DNA of 14,873 bases, taken from NCBI GenBank assembly GCA_016212745.1, contig JACRDX010000022.1:1-14873 (forward strand). The letters run 5' to 3'. A program made the position numbers and the translations under genes. The DNA is from Candidatus Falkowiibacteriota bacterium. GTDB taxonomy: Bacteria > Patescibacteriota > Patescibacteriia > UBA11705 > JACRDX01. Under the pieces are notes generated by a model. It saw only the letters and a list, made by a program, of their open reading frames with translations, did no database searches and was not told the DNA's origin. Of the stretch, positions 1 to 6,170 are shown one piece after another; position 1 is the first letter of the stretch; each line of letters starts with the position of its first letter.

Positions 1-399
1 CAGATAAACAGCACGATCTGTCATTGTATTGTCACTAAAATATTTTAAAGATAACAAAATGGGCGCGGACAAAATTTCTTCACTTTGGTCCGCGCCAATA
101 TTATAAGAATACACGCTGCTAACTCTTGTTATTCCAACGGGCAGCGTCAATAAATCAGGATCAATTTTTTCAATTCTAACCTGAACCGGTTGCCCATCAA
201 AATCTTTAACATCAAACTGCTTCGGCAAAATCGGCAGCCAAAAAAAATTGTCGCTGCTTTTTATTGTGTATCCTCTTAGCAATGATTCACTATTTAACGA
301 AACAGCGGCAATATTTTGTGCAGCCGCGGCCTCGCCAGCGTAAGCGTACAACGCGAAAAGAAAAATAATTATTGCTGCTACATACAGCCATTTTTCCAT
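1..399 (-). CDS. Exported protein of unknown function, N-terminal 133 codons (cut by window edge)
   Basis: An open frame starts at the ATG at 399 and runs off the left edge without a stop. Residues 1-27 look like a Sec signal peptide: MEKW, then a hydrophobic run (LYVAAIIIFLFALYAYA), then an Ala-rich stretch suiting signal peptidase I. There is no prepilin-type G/F-T-x-x-E motif, so it is not a pilin. The remainder is polar and beta-strand-like (VRIEKIDPDLLTLPVGITRV, SSVYSYNIG, APILLSLKYF). This resembles extracellular Ig-like sandwich domains that I recall from CPR surface proteins, but the resemblance is by eye only. It starts 19 bases after the stop of the last pilin, so it is probably the next gene of the pilus operon and may be a pilus-associated or cell-surface product. 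The upstream GACGGGA is only a weak Shine-Dalgarno candidate. Export is fairly sure; the function is unknown. Confidence 0.72.
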   Translation of the reverse strand, partial: MEKWLYVAAIIIFLFALYAYAGEAAAAQNIAAVSLNSESLLRGYTIKSSDNFFWLPILPKQFDVKDFDGQPVQVRIEKIDPDLLTLPVGITRVSSVYSYNIGADQSEEILSAPILLSLKYFSDNTMTDRAVYL

Positions 400-418
400 A
401 TTCAAATATCCCGTCTTT

Positions 419-916
419 TTATTTAATCTGCGAAATACCTTTTTCCGTCAAAACATAACAACCCGAGTCTGTATAAGTCGCAACACCTTTTTCTAAATTA
501 AAGAAAACTTGATATCTGTCTTTGGTTAAATCGGCTCCAAACGTGTAATTGCAACCAAGTCCTTTGCAAAGCGCGTCGGTGTTGCACGTAACTGTCCAAA
601 GCGGATCAATTATGTTTTTTAACGTTGGCAAATACGTAGAAAGCTTAGCGGTTGCACATTCACTAACGACTTTATTGATTGGGCAACCAGAACTATCATA
701 TCCCCCCATTTCCGACTTTACAAGTTCCATTGATTTTTGAATCGCGTCAATGTCGCTAATGCGCTTTGTGTCGCGCGCTCGCTCACGAATTCCATTTAGC
801 GAAACCACTGCCATTGTTGACAATAAACCAATTATTGCCACAACAACGAGTAGCTCCACTAATGTAAACCCGTCTCGCCTTCGGCATGCCGAGGCAGAAC
901 CTCTTTGTTTTTTCAT
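419..916 (-). CDS. Type IV pilin-like prepilin, copy 1 (leader carries an inserted palindrome)
   Basis: This 165-aa prepilin has a class III signal. The motif GFTLVELLVVVAIIGLLSTM lies at residues 16-35, with predicted cleavage after G16 and Glu5 of the mature protein at E21. It would be inserted in the cytoplasmic membrane, cleaved by a prepilin peptidase and assembled into the pilus by PilB/PilC. The globular domain has six cysteines (78, 87, 111, 117, 122, 153) and ends in the family pattern LEKGVA...GCYVLTEKGIS. The leader is 16 residues instead of the 5-6 in the two sister pilins. Residues 5-15 (RGSASACRRRD) come from an inserted palindromic cassette. The N-terminal half is identical to the next gene upstream, while the C-terminal half has diverged. 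It follows that gene after only 6 bases with no Shine-Dalgarno (AAAAAT before the ATG). Whether it is a major or minor pilin cannot be told. Confidence 0.93.
   Translation of the reverse strand: MKKQRGSASACRRRDGFTLVELLVVVAIIGLLSTMAVVSLNGIRERARDTKRISDIDAIQKSMELVKSEMGGYDSSGCPINKVVSECATAKLSTYLPTLKNIIDPLWTVTCNTDALCKGLGCNYTFGADLTKDRYQVFFNLEKGVATYTDSGCYVLTEKGISQIK
720..850 (-). repeat. 131-bp perfect direct repeat, copy A (pilin N-terminal module)
   Basis: Bases 720-850 are identical to 1227-1357, base for base including synonymous positions (constant offset of 507). The block encodes most of the pilin helix and the following conserved segment, up to about MELVKSE. Identity ends abruptly on both sides. 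This indicates a recent tandem duplication with divergent 3' halves, or gene conversion restricted to the N-terminal module. Confidence 0.95.
872..904 (-). repeat. In-frame palindromic insertion in a pilin leader peptide
   Basis: These bases encode residues 5-15 (RGSASACRRRD) of the pilin at 419-916. The sister pilin reads MKKQQ directly followed by GFTLVE, whereas this one reads MKKQ, then the 11 residues, then GFTLVE. The DNA centres on a perfect 10-bp palindrome, CGGCATGCCG (882-891), extended with one G-T pair to 879-894. It is GC-rich in an AT-rich setting. The sequence resembles short palindromic units that I recall being dispersed in CPR genomes; this cannot be verified here. The insertion keeps the frame and the Gly before the cleavage site. 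Confidence 0.75.
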
Positions 917-922
917 ATTTTT

Positions 923-1393
923 TTAGTTAACTTGAGAAATGCCCTTTTCTGTTAGTTTATAACATCCAGGCGATGTGTAATTTGCAACGCCTTTTTCTAA
1001 ATAAAAATTAATCGTGTAGCTATCGGCCGTCGCAGCTAACTGAAAAGTATAATTGCAACTGCCGGCCTTGCAAGTGTCAGCCGATGGACAAAGCTTGATC
1101 CACAATGGGTCATTCATATTCTTAATTGCCGGCAAATATGTTTCCAGATTGCCGCCAATACATTTACTTACCGCCTCACTTGCTGCTGCGCAGCCAGCTT
1201 TGTCATAACCACCGAATTCTGATTTGACAAGTTCCATTGATTTTTGAATCGCGTCAATGTCGCTAATGCGCTTTGTGTCGCGCGCTCGCTCACGAATTCC
1301 ATTTAGCGAAACCACTGCCATTGTTGACAATAAACCAATTATTGCCACAACAACGAGCAGCTCCACCAACGTAAAACCCTGCTGTTTTTTCAT
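923..1393 (-). CDS. Type IV pilin-like prepilin, copy 2
   Basis: This 156-aa prepilin has a short leader (MKKQQG) with predicted cleavage at G6/F7 and mature Glu5 at E11, followed by a hydrophobic helix (LLVVVAIIGLLSTMAVVSL). It has the same role as the other pilins here: a substrate of the PilB/PilC machine. The globular domain has six cysteines (68, 78, 102, 108, 113, 144) in the same order and similar spacing as copy 1, suggesting a shared three-disulfide fold. It ends with LEKGVANY...GCYKLTEKGISQVN. The first half is identical to copy 1 at the protein level, and 131 bp are identical in DNA. The second half differs by many substitutions and small indels. It lies 17 bases after the upstream pilin; that gap is AT-rich with no Shine-Dalgarno, so it is probably cotranscribed. 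Confidence 0.94.
   Translation of the reverse strand: MKKQQGFTLVELLVVVAIIGLLSTMAVVSLNGIRERARDTKRISDIDAIQKSMELVKSEFGGYDKAGCAAASEAVSKCIGGNLETYLPAIKNMNDPLWIKLCPSADTCKAGSCNYTFQLAATADSYTINFYLEKGVANYTSPGCYKLTEKGISQVN
1227..1357 (-). repeat. 131-bp perfect direct repeat, copy B (pilin N-terminal module)
   Basis: This is the partner of 720-850, inside the second pilin gene, with no mismatch over 131 bases. It could promote deletion or conversion between the two adjacent pilin genes. Confidence 0.95.
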
Positions 1394-1410
1394 ATTTTTA
1401 AATTTATTTA

Positions 1411-1890
1411 TTATTCCACTCCACCAATAAATTCAACGCCACTTTTTGTTAATTTATAACAGCCAAGTTCTTTTGCTATACCACCACCTTTTTCCAAATG
1501 AAAATAAATTTCGTAATTTTTTTTATCTTTTAAATATCCGCTAAAACAATAATTGCAATTTGCCTGCTTACACAAATCTAAATTACAGCAATCAGCACCA
1601 CCCAAGGGGTCATTTAACTGCGCGATTAACAAATATTTTGTAATTGTCGCGCCATAACACGCATTGCTGACAATGTCCTCTTTTGCGCAGCCCTTTTGCC
1701 CAGAATAATTTCCAAAAGAATCATTTACCAATTCCATCGCCTGCCGGATCGATTCCATGTCTGACAACCGTTTTGCGTCGCGCGCCTTTTCTCGTACACC
1801 AGTCAACGAAAATAAAACCAATGTAGACAAAATCGCCACTATTGCGATTACAACAATTAATTCTACCAACGAAAAGCCTCTTTTCTGCAT
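1411..1890 (-). CDS. Type IV pilin-like prepilin, copy 3 (first of the three in transcription order)
   Basis: This 159-aa prepilin has leader MQKRG, cleavage predicted at G5/F6, the motif GFSLVELIVVIAIVAILSTL and mature Glu5 at E10. It is clearly related to the two pilins downstream (VREKARDAKRLSDMESIRQAMELV against IRERARDTKRISDIDAIQKSMELV) but is not part of their recent duplication. The globular domain has eight cysteines (68, 78, 101, 102, 107, 112, 115, 144). Six align with those of the sister pilins, and two are extra. The C-terminus keeps LEKGGG...GCYKLTKSG. A consensus extended -10 box (TGATATAAT) stands just 6 bases before the ATG, so the pilin genes may have their own promoter giving a leaderless mRNA, separate from pilM-pilC transcription. 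This would fit a need for more pilin than assembly proteins. Confidence 0.95.
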   Translation of the reverse strand: MQKRGFSLVELIVVIAIVAILSTLVLFSLTGVREKARDAKRLSDMESIRQAMELVNDSFGNYSGQKGCAKEDIVSNACYGATITKYLLIAQLNDPLGGADCCNLDLCKQANCNYCFSGYLKDKKNYEIYFHLEKGGGIAKELGCYKLTKSGVEFIGGVE

Positions 1891-1896
1891 AATACT

Positions 1897-1905
1897 ATTA
1901 TATCA
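1897..1905 (-). promoter_or_regulatory. Extended -10 promoter in front of the pilin genes
   Basis: The minus strand reads TGATATAAT, a perfect -10 hexamer with the TG extension. Six bases separate it from the ATG at 1890. A start site about 7 bases downstream of the hexamer would fall on the ATG itself, giving a leaderless transcript. No convincing -35 box is seen; the upstream DNA is repeat-like AT-rich sequence. Confidence 0.5.
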
Positions 1906-1910
1906 TAACC

Positions 1911-1951
1911 ACAACCAAAATTTGAAATTTGTAATTTGACATTTGAAATTT
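1911..1951. repeat. AT-rich intergenic repeat between pilC and pilin 3
   Basis: The sequence is built from the words TTTGAAATTT, TTTGTAATTTGA and CATTTGAAATTT. It shares 'ATTTGTAATTTGA-ATTTG' with the repeat at 8349-8366, so the two belong to the same family. It lies directly upstream of the pilin promoter. Confidence 0.5.
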
Positions 1952-1954
1952 CCA

Positions 1955-3157
1955 TTACATTGCTCCTGCCAATTTATACATTGGCATAATAATTGCCACA
2001 ATAATCAAACCAACGCCCAATCCAAGCAAAACCATAATTATTGGCTCAAGCAATGACATCATTTTATTAATTGAATTCGCAACTTCGCGGGAATAAAATT
2101 CCGCGATTTTACTTAAAATCTCTTCTACTTTGCCGGCCTCTTCGCCAGTTTCTACAAGCTGACTAACCAACCGCGGAATTTCATGATGTTTTTCCAAAGC
2201 GGCTGCGAACGATTGACCATCTTCAACGTCCTGTTGCACTCGCACAAAAATTCCCTCAAAAATTTTATTGCCCACCACGCCGCGGCTAATATCCAGCGCC
2301 TCTGCCAGCGGAACGCCGCCAGACATTAAAGTATTCAAGCTGCGCGAAAATCTGATTACATACGTATACGTGAGCAATGTTCCAAAAATTGGAAATTTTA
2401 ATTTCAAATAGCCGCTCAAGATACGCATTGTTGTTGAATTGCGCAACACATACAACGCAATAGCCACGACAACAAGCCCAAGCAAAACAAACAATCCATT
2501 GTGCACAAAAAAATTACTCACAGCAATCAAGGCCTTTGTTGCCCATGGCAATTCAGCATTCGCCTGAATCAGCATTTCTGTCAGTTTTGGAATGACGTAA
2601 ACCATTACCACGATTCCCAATATAATCATCGCGCCAACAATGAATGCTGGATAAATAAACGCGCCAACAATTTTTTTGTTCAAATCATAATCTTTTTCTA
2701 TCTGGTCAGCCAAATAATTTAAAACCTCTGACAAACGGCCAGAGCTTTCGCCCGTGCGCACCAAATTCACAAAAAAATTGTCAAAAACTCGCGGATGCTC
2801 CTCGAGCGCGTCTGACAACTTCATGCCTCCCTCAACATTTTCCGACACCTCAATTAAAATCTGCTTCAAACGTTTATTGTCAGTTTGCTCAACCAACCCT
2901 TTTAGCCCAACGACCAGCGGAATGTCAGATTCAACCATCACTGCCAATTGTTTAACAAAAATCAACAAATCCCGCTTGGAAATCGTCTGCCATAACAACA
3001 ATTTTTCAAAAAAAACATTGCGCTTTTGTTCCAAAGCAACAATGTCATAGTTTCGCTCTTTCAACAATCCAATGGCAATCGTTTCTGTCTCTGCCTCAAC
3101 CAAACCATCTATTGCCTTATTGTCCGCTGTTTTCGCGCGATACTTACATATTGGCAT
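1955..3157 (-). CDS. pilC: Type IV pilus inner-membrane platform protein PilC (GspF family)
   Basis: This 400-aa polytopic membrane protein forms the platform of the pilus machine and couples PilB ATP hydrolysis to pilin insertion. It has the two T2SSF repeats typical of the family, at about residues 67-190 and 270-392. Hydrophobic segments lie near 167-189, 221-238 and 373-394. Family signatures include the repeated hairpin motif (LVRTGESSGRLSEVL in repeat 1, LVETGEEAGKVEEIL in repeat 2) and the conserved 'LLEPIIMVLLGLGVG' near the end. The start is the ATG at 3157 (MPICKYRAKTADN); a TTG two codons upstream is a poorer choice. The length matches the usual ~400 aa. It is downstream of pilB across a 118-base repeat-filled gap with no Shine-Dalgarno. 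Confidence 0.96.
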   Translation of the reverse strand: MPICKYRAKTADNKAIDGLVEAETETIAIGLLKERNYDIVALEQKRNVFFEKLLLWQTISKRDLLIFVKQLAVMVESDIPLVVGLKGLVEQTDNKRLKQILIEVSENVEGGMKLSDALEEHPRVFDNFFVNLVRTGESSGRLSEVLNYLADQIEKDYDLNKKIVGAFIYPAFIVGAMIILGIVVMVYVIPKLTEMLIQANAELPWATKALIAVSNFFVHNGLFVLLGLVVVAIALYVLRNSTTMRILSGYLKLKFPIFGTLLTYTYVIRFSRSLNTLMSGGVPLAEALDISRGVVGNKIFEGIFVRVQQDVEDGQSFAAALEKHHEIPRLVSQLVETGEEAGKVEEILSKIAEFYSREVANSINKMMSLLEPIIMVLLGLGVGLIIVAIIMPMYKLAGAM

Positions 3158-3162
3158 AATCA

Positions 3163-3275
3163 AAAATAATTTTGAATTTTGAATTTTGATTGAATTTTGA
3201 AATTAGAAATATGAATTTTGAAACATTCATACATTCAGATTTGATTCGAAATTCAAAACTCGAAATTCAAAATTT
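3163..3275. repeat. Intergenic AT-rich inverted repeat between pilB and pilC
   Basis: The gap holds direct iterations of TTTTGAATTTTGAA on the left and GAAATTCAAAA on the right, which are rough reverse complements of each other. The whole gap could fold as one long imperfect hairpin. It uses the same word set (GAAATTAGAAAT, CGAAATTC) as the gap upstream of pilM. It has no coding potential. Confidence 0.55.
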
Positions 3276-5021
3276 TTACAGTTCTTCTTCTGTTTCCTCG
3301 CTGACGCGCATAACCTCCTCTATTGTGGTCATCCCCTGCACCGCTTTAATCAATCCGTCCTGATACAATGTCATCATTTTTATTTTTTCCAACTCCTTAT
3401 TTGCCACATCATGTTTAAATCCATCAGCAATAATTTTGCGCATGTTTTCAGTAATTGAAAAAATTTCAGCCAACACAATGCGACCAGCATAACCAGTATT
3501 TTTGCACGCAGAACAACCTTTACCATGCCAACCAACTAATTCATTATTCAATAAACCTTCTGGCAATTGTTCAGCAGGAATGCGTCCTATTTCGCGCTGA
3601 ATTTTTTTCAGAATTTCTGCAGGAAACGCAATTTGCTCTTTGCATTTTTCACAAATGCGACGCGCCAATCTTTGCGCTATTACCAAATTCAACACAGACG
3701 CCAGCAAAAAGGGCTCCACTTTCATATCAATCAAACGCGGAATCGCGCCAAGCGCATTGTTCGTATGCAAAGTTGAAAAAAGCAAATGTCCGGTCAAACC
3801 AGCGTGCACAGCCATTTCCGCTGTTTCATTGTCGCGAATTTCACCGACCATTATAATGTTCGGATCCTGACGCAAAATTGAGCGCAAACCATTGGCAAAA
3901 GTAAAACTAACATCAGGATTGATTTGCGACTGATTCACGCCGGCAATATTGTACTCAATCGGATCTTCCAATGTAACTATGTTCACATCCTCTTTGTTCA
4001 AAATGCTCAAAACAGAATAAAGCGTCGTGGATTTTCCAGAGCCAGTCGGACCTGTCACCAGTATCATGCCAAATGGCTTTTTAATTTCTTTCTCAACAAT
4101 TGAGACAAAATATTCTGAAAAACCAAGCTGCTGCAAAGGTTTTGCGGCTGACGCAGCATCCAAAAGCCGCATTGTCACTTTTTCTTTGCCCAACAACGGC
4201 ATTGTTGAAACACGAAGGTCAATTTCTTTTTTACCAATCACTATTTTAAAACGGCCATCCTGTGGCGCGCGAGTTTCATCAAGTTGGAGGCGCGCCAAAA
4301 CTTTGACGCGCGAGACAATGGAATCGTGCAGCGCGAGCGGGATTATCAACGTTGTCTGCAAAACGCCGTCAATACGATAGCGCACACGAGAGTCTCGCGC
4401 GTTCGGTTCTATATGAATATCAGAAGCGCCATTTTCAACAGCATGCTTAATAACAATTGAAACGATTTTTGAAACTGGCGCGCTTTTTATTACTTCACCA
4501 ATTGGCGCTGTTTCCTGCTCCTCTTCTCCTTCTTTTGCTTTTATTTCTGCCTCCTGAACGGCCGGCGCAACCTCCTCGCCAATTGTCGCATAGTTCGCAT
4601 AGTGCTTTTTCCACCCAGCGGTTGAGCACAAATATAATTCTATGCTATAACCTTTTTCATTTGCCCAAAATCCAATGGCCTCTTCCGCGTTAAAATCCTC
4701 TGCCGCGCTAAACGCGATTTTCAAATGCGCACCAACCACGTCAAAACAAATTGCCCGATATTTTTTAGACAAATCTTCGGGCAAAATTTGAACCACCTCT
4801 TTTGTAATTTCAGTATTTACCAAATCAATGGATTGCATATTGCGCAAACTGGCTTTTATCGGCAATATTTTTTCTTCATTCGCGTATCCGCCCTTTACCA
4901 ATATTTCGTCCAAGGGCTGCCCTGTTTTTTCCAAAAGCTGACGAATCTCAAAAGATTGCGCTTGCGTAATAATATTTTGCGTCAAAAGAATATTTAGAAA
5001 TTGTTCATTGGAATAATTCAT
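3276..5021 (-). CDS. pilB: Type IV pilus extension ATPase PilB (GspE family)
   Basis: This 581-aa cytoplasmic hexameric ATPase powers pilin polymerisation. An N-terminal MshEN/GspE-II-like region covers about residues 1-145. An acidic linker (EAEIKAKEGEEEQE) spans about 157-170. The ATPase core starts near 175. Visible motifs are Walker A GPTGSGKS (324-331), the Asp box (LEDPIEYNIAGVNQSQIN), Walker B/Glu region IIMVGEIRDNETAE (389-402, catalytic Glu394) and the His box GHLLFSTLHTN (411-421). A zinc tetracysteine (C457, C460, C503, C506) is characteristic of PilB/GspE rather than PilT. The start at 5021 gives MNYSNEQFLNILLTQNIIT, which matches the family N-terminus. It lies 11 bases after the small membrane-protein gene. 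No retraction ATPase is in the window. Confidence 0.97.
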   Translation of the reverse strand: MNYSNEQFLNILLTQNIITQAQSFEIRQLLEKTGQPLDEILVKGGYANEEKILPIKASLRNMQSIDLVNTEITKEVVQILPEDLSKKYRAICFDVVGAHLKIAFSAAEDFNAEEAIGFWANEKGYSIELYLCSTAGWKKHYANYATIGEEVAPAVQEAEIKAKEGEEEQETAPIGEVIKSAPVSKIVSIVIKHAVENGASDIHIEPNARDSRVRYRIDGVLQTTLIIPLALHDSIVSRVKVLARLQLDETRAPQDGRFKIVIGKKEIDLRVSTMPLLGKEKVTMRLLDAASAAKPLQQLGFSEYFVSIVEKEIKKPFGMILVTGPTGSGKSTTLYSVLSILNKEDVNIVTLEDPIEYNIAGVNQSQINPDVSFTFANGLRSILRQDPNIIMVGEIRDNETAEMAVHAGLTGHLLFSTLHTNNALGAIPRLIDMKVEPFLLASVLNLVIAQRLARRICEKCKEQIAFPAEILKKIQREIGRIPAEQLPEGLLNNELVGWHGKGCSACKNTGYAGRIVLAEIFSITENMRKIIADGFKHDVANKELEKIKMMTLYQDGLIKAVQGMTTIEEVMRVSEETEEEL

Positions 5022-5032
5022 TTTTATAAAAA

Positions 5033-5338
5033 CTACTGCGCTTTAAATGGATTTTCTTTTTTATTTATTTTTGTTTTATCAATGTTCAATGGAAATTCCG
5101 CTTGCAATTTTAATTCACTAAAACGTTTTTCATTCGCGATTTTGTCCTTTAATTCGGCAAAATTTAATTCAACTTGCTCTGTCGCGCCGCCGCTTGTTGA
5201 TATGGTCTGACCTTTTAATAAAATTTGCGGCGCGAAATATTTCAAATTGACAATCAAAACCGCAAACAATAAAAACGCTGCCAGCGCCATCCAAAACGCG
5301 GTTTGATATATCTGTTTTTTATTATCGGTTGTTAACAC
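5033..5338 (-). CDS. Small single-pass membrane protein in the pilP position
   Basis: This 101-aa protein starts with GTG at 5338; the overlapping ATG at 5340 is in another frame and closes after two codons. Residues ~12-36 (YQTAFWMALAAFLLFAVLIVNLKYF) form one transmembrane helix with a short cytoplasmic head. The tail of about 65 residues is extracytoplasmic and ends KKENPFKAQ. Position and topology, between pilO and pilB, suggest a part of the PilN/PilO inner-membrane complex in the role PilP has elsewhere. However, it has no lipobox and is far shorter than PilP, so homology is not claimed. A short NPF-containing tail is something I recall from small proteins at this place in CPR pilus loci. 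Translation of the frame is likely given the tight 11-base spacing to pilB. Confidence 0.75.
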   Translation of the reverse strand: MLTTDNKKQIYQTAFWMALAAFLLFAVLIVNLKYFAPQILLKGQTISTSGGATEQVELNFAELKDKIANEKRFSELKLQAEFPLNIDKTKINKKENPFKAQ

Positions 5339-5357
5339 ATTTGTATAATATCCAATA

Positions 5358-5432
5358 TCTAATTACCAATATTCAATGAAATATCCAATGCCGAAATTCT
5401 CATTAAACATTAAGCATTTCATTAGAAATTGG
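5358..5432. repeat. Intergenic repeat flanking pilO, downstream copy
   Basis: Aligned without gaps to 6077-6151, 67 of 75 bases match. It starts TCTAATTACCAATATTCAAT and ends AATTGG. Words and their reverse complements (AATGAAAT, ATTTCATT) indicate an inner hairpin. The surrounding gap 5339-5457 has no gene. Confidence 0.8.
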
Positions 5433-5457
5433 ATGTTGGAAATTAGACATTTTTATT

Positions 5458-6057
5458 CTAGTCAATTGGTAAATAATACGCAGTCAAAATCACAACGTAA
5501 CTTTGTGTTTGCGGCGAATAATTTAAGGCCTTTATATCCATGAGCCGCAAACTGCTTGTCGCATCAGCGACAAATTTTTTCAACATGAAATAATCGCCTC
5601 CCATCAAATTCAAATTCATGGTGACCGCCTGAATTTTACCAACAATGTTTTTTTCGCTTTTCGGCAATTCAGCGTTAAACGATGCCAGCGTCAATTTATT
5701 TTTCTTAGTAATTTCTGAAATCTGCAAATATAGTTCTGGCAATTCAGCGTCATACGGCAAAGCAGCATAAAGTTTTTTCACAGAACTTTCCATTTGCGAC
5801 AAATCCAACTTCGCGGATTTTAGTGACACCAGTTTTGCTTGTTGTTCTGTTAAACTTTTTTCCAAATTGGCAAGCTGCGACAATGGCGCGCGCACATCAG
5901 CTTTATAAAAACAAAATCCACAAAGCAAAATCACAAAAACCAAAATCAAAACAAATCCCATCAAGACGCTGTCTTGATAAATATGCACGAAACGAAAAAG
6001 CGCATTTGGCTTTTGTTCAGCGTTCAGTGAGTGTTCTTGTTTTATGATATCAACCAT
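5458..6057 (-). CDS. pilO: Type IV pilus inner-membrane alignment protein PilO
   Basis: This 199-aa bitopic protein has a cytoplasmic head of about 30 residues, one transmembrane helix (about 31-50, VLMGFVLILVFVILLCGFCF) and a coiled-coil stretch (about 58-95, LSQLANLEKSLTEQQAKLVSLKSAKLDL). The C-terminal alpha/beta ferredoxin-like domain contains 'MNLNLMGGDYFMLKKFVADATSSLRLMDIKALNYS', the typical PilO pattern. It should pair with PilN and link the cytoplasmic PilM ring to the extracytoplasmic side. The length and the position between pilN and pilB fit. Unusually, it stands isolated between two copies of the same intergenic repeat, with gaps of 113 and 119 bases on its two sides. No Shine-Dalgarno precedes the ATG at 6057. 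Confidence 0.88.
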   Translation of the reverse strand: MVDIIKQEHSLNAEQKPNALFRFVHIYQDSVLMGFVLILVFVILLCGFCFYKADVRAPLSQLANLEKSLTEQQAKLVSLKSAKLDLSQMESSVKKLYAALPYDAELPELYLQISEITKKNKLTLASFNAELPKSEKNIVGKIQAVTMNLNLMGGDYFMLKKFVADATSSLRLMDIKALNYSPQTQSYVVILTAYYLPID

Positions 6058-6076
6058 ATAATCACAATGACAAATT

Positions 6077-6151
6077 TCTAATTACCAATATCCAATGAAA
6101 TGTCCAATGCCAAATTTTCCATTGAACATTAAGCGTTTCATTAGAAATTGG
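6077..6151. repeat. Intergenic repeat flanking pilO, upstream copy
   Basis: This is the partner of 5358-5432 (67/75 identical). Around it, perfect 12-bp inverted arms CCAATATCCAAT (6085-6096) and ATTGGATATTGG (6154-6165) enclose a smaller nested pair AATGAAA (6094-6100) and TTTCATT (6136-6142). The transcript of the pilN-pilO gap can therefore fold as a long hairpin. Confidence 0.8.
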
Positions 6152-6170
6152 GTATTGGATATTGGAAATT

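Noticed and set aside
872..904. Transposase-encoding insertion sequence or phage attachment site at the pilin insertion
   Set aside because: The insert is only about 33 bases, with no transposase, target duplication, integrase or tRNA in the window.
3163..3275. CRISPR-like array in the pilB-pilC gap
   Set aside because: The repeated words are short, of unequal spacing and without unique spacers. It is a low-complexity AT inverted repeat.
3455..3856. 133-codon open frame on the plus strand within pilB
   Set aside because: It is antisense to well-conserved PilB motifs (Walker B and zinc site), and its residues are shadow-like (HNQYFCTQNNLYHANQ).
3276..5021. Reading the ATPase as PilT (retraction) instead of PilB
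   Set aside because: The ~145-residue N-terminal domain and the two CxxC zinc pairs are PilB/GspE features. PilT is about 350-380 aa and lacks them.
5339..6170. tRNA or structured small RNA genes in the gaps around pilO
   Set aside because: No cloverleaf, anticodon arm or CCA-type end is visible. The folding comes from AT-rich inverted repeats shared with other gaps.
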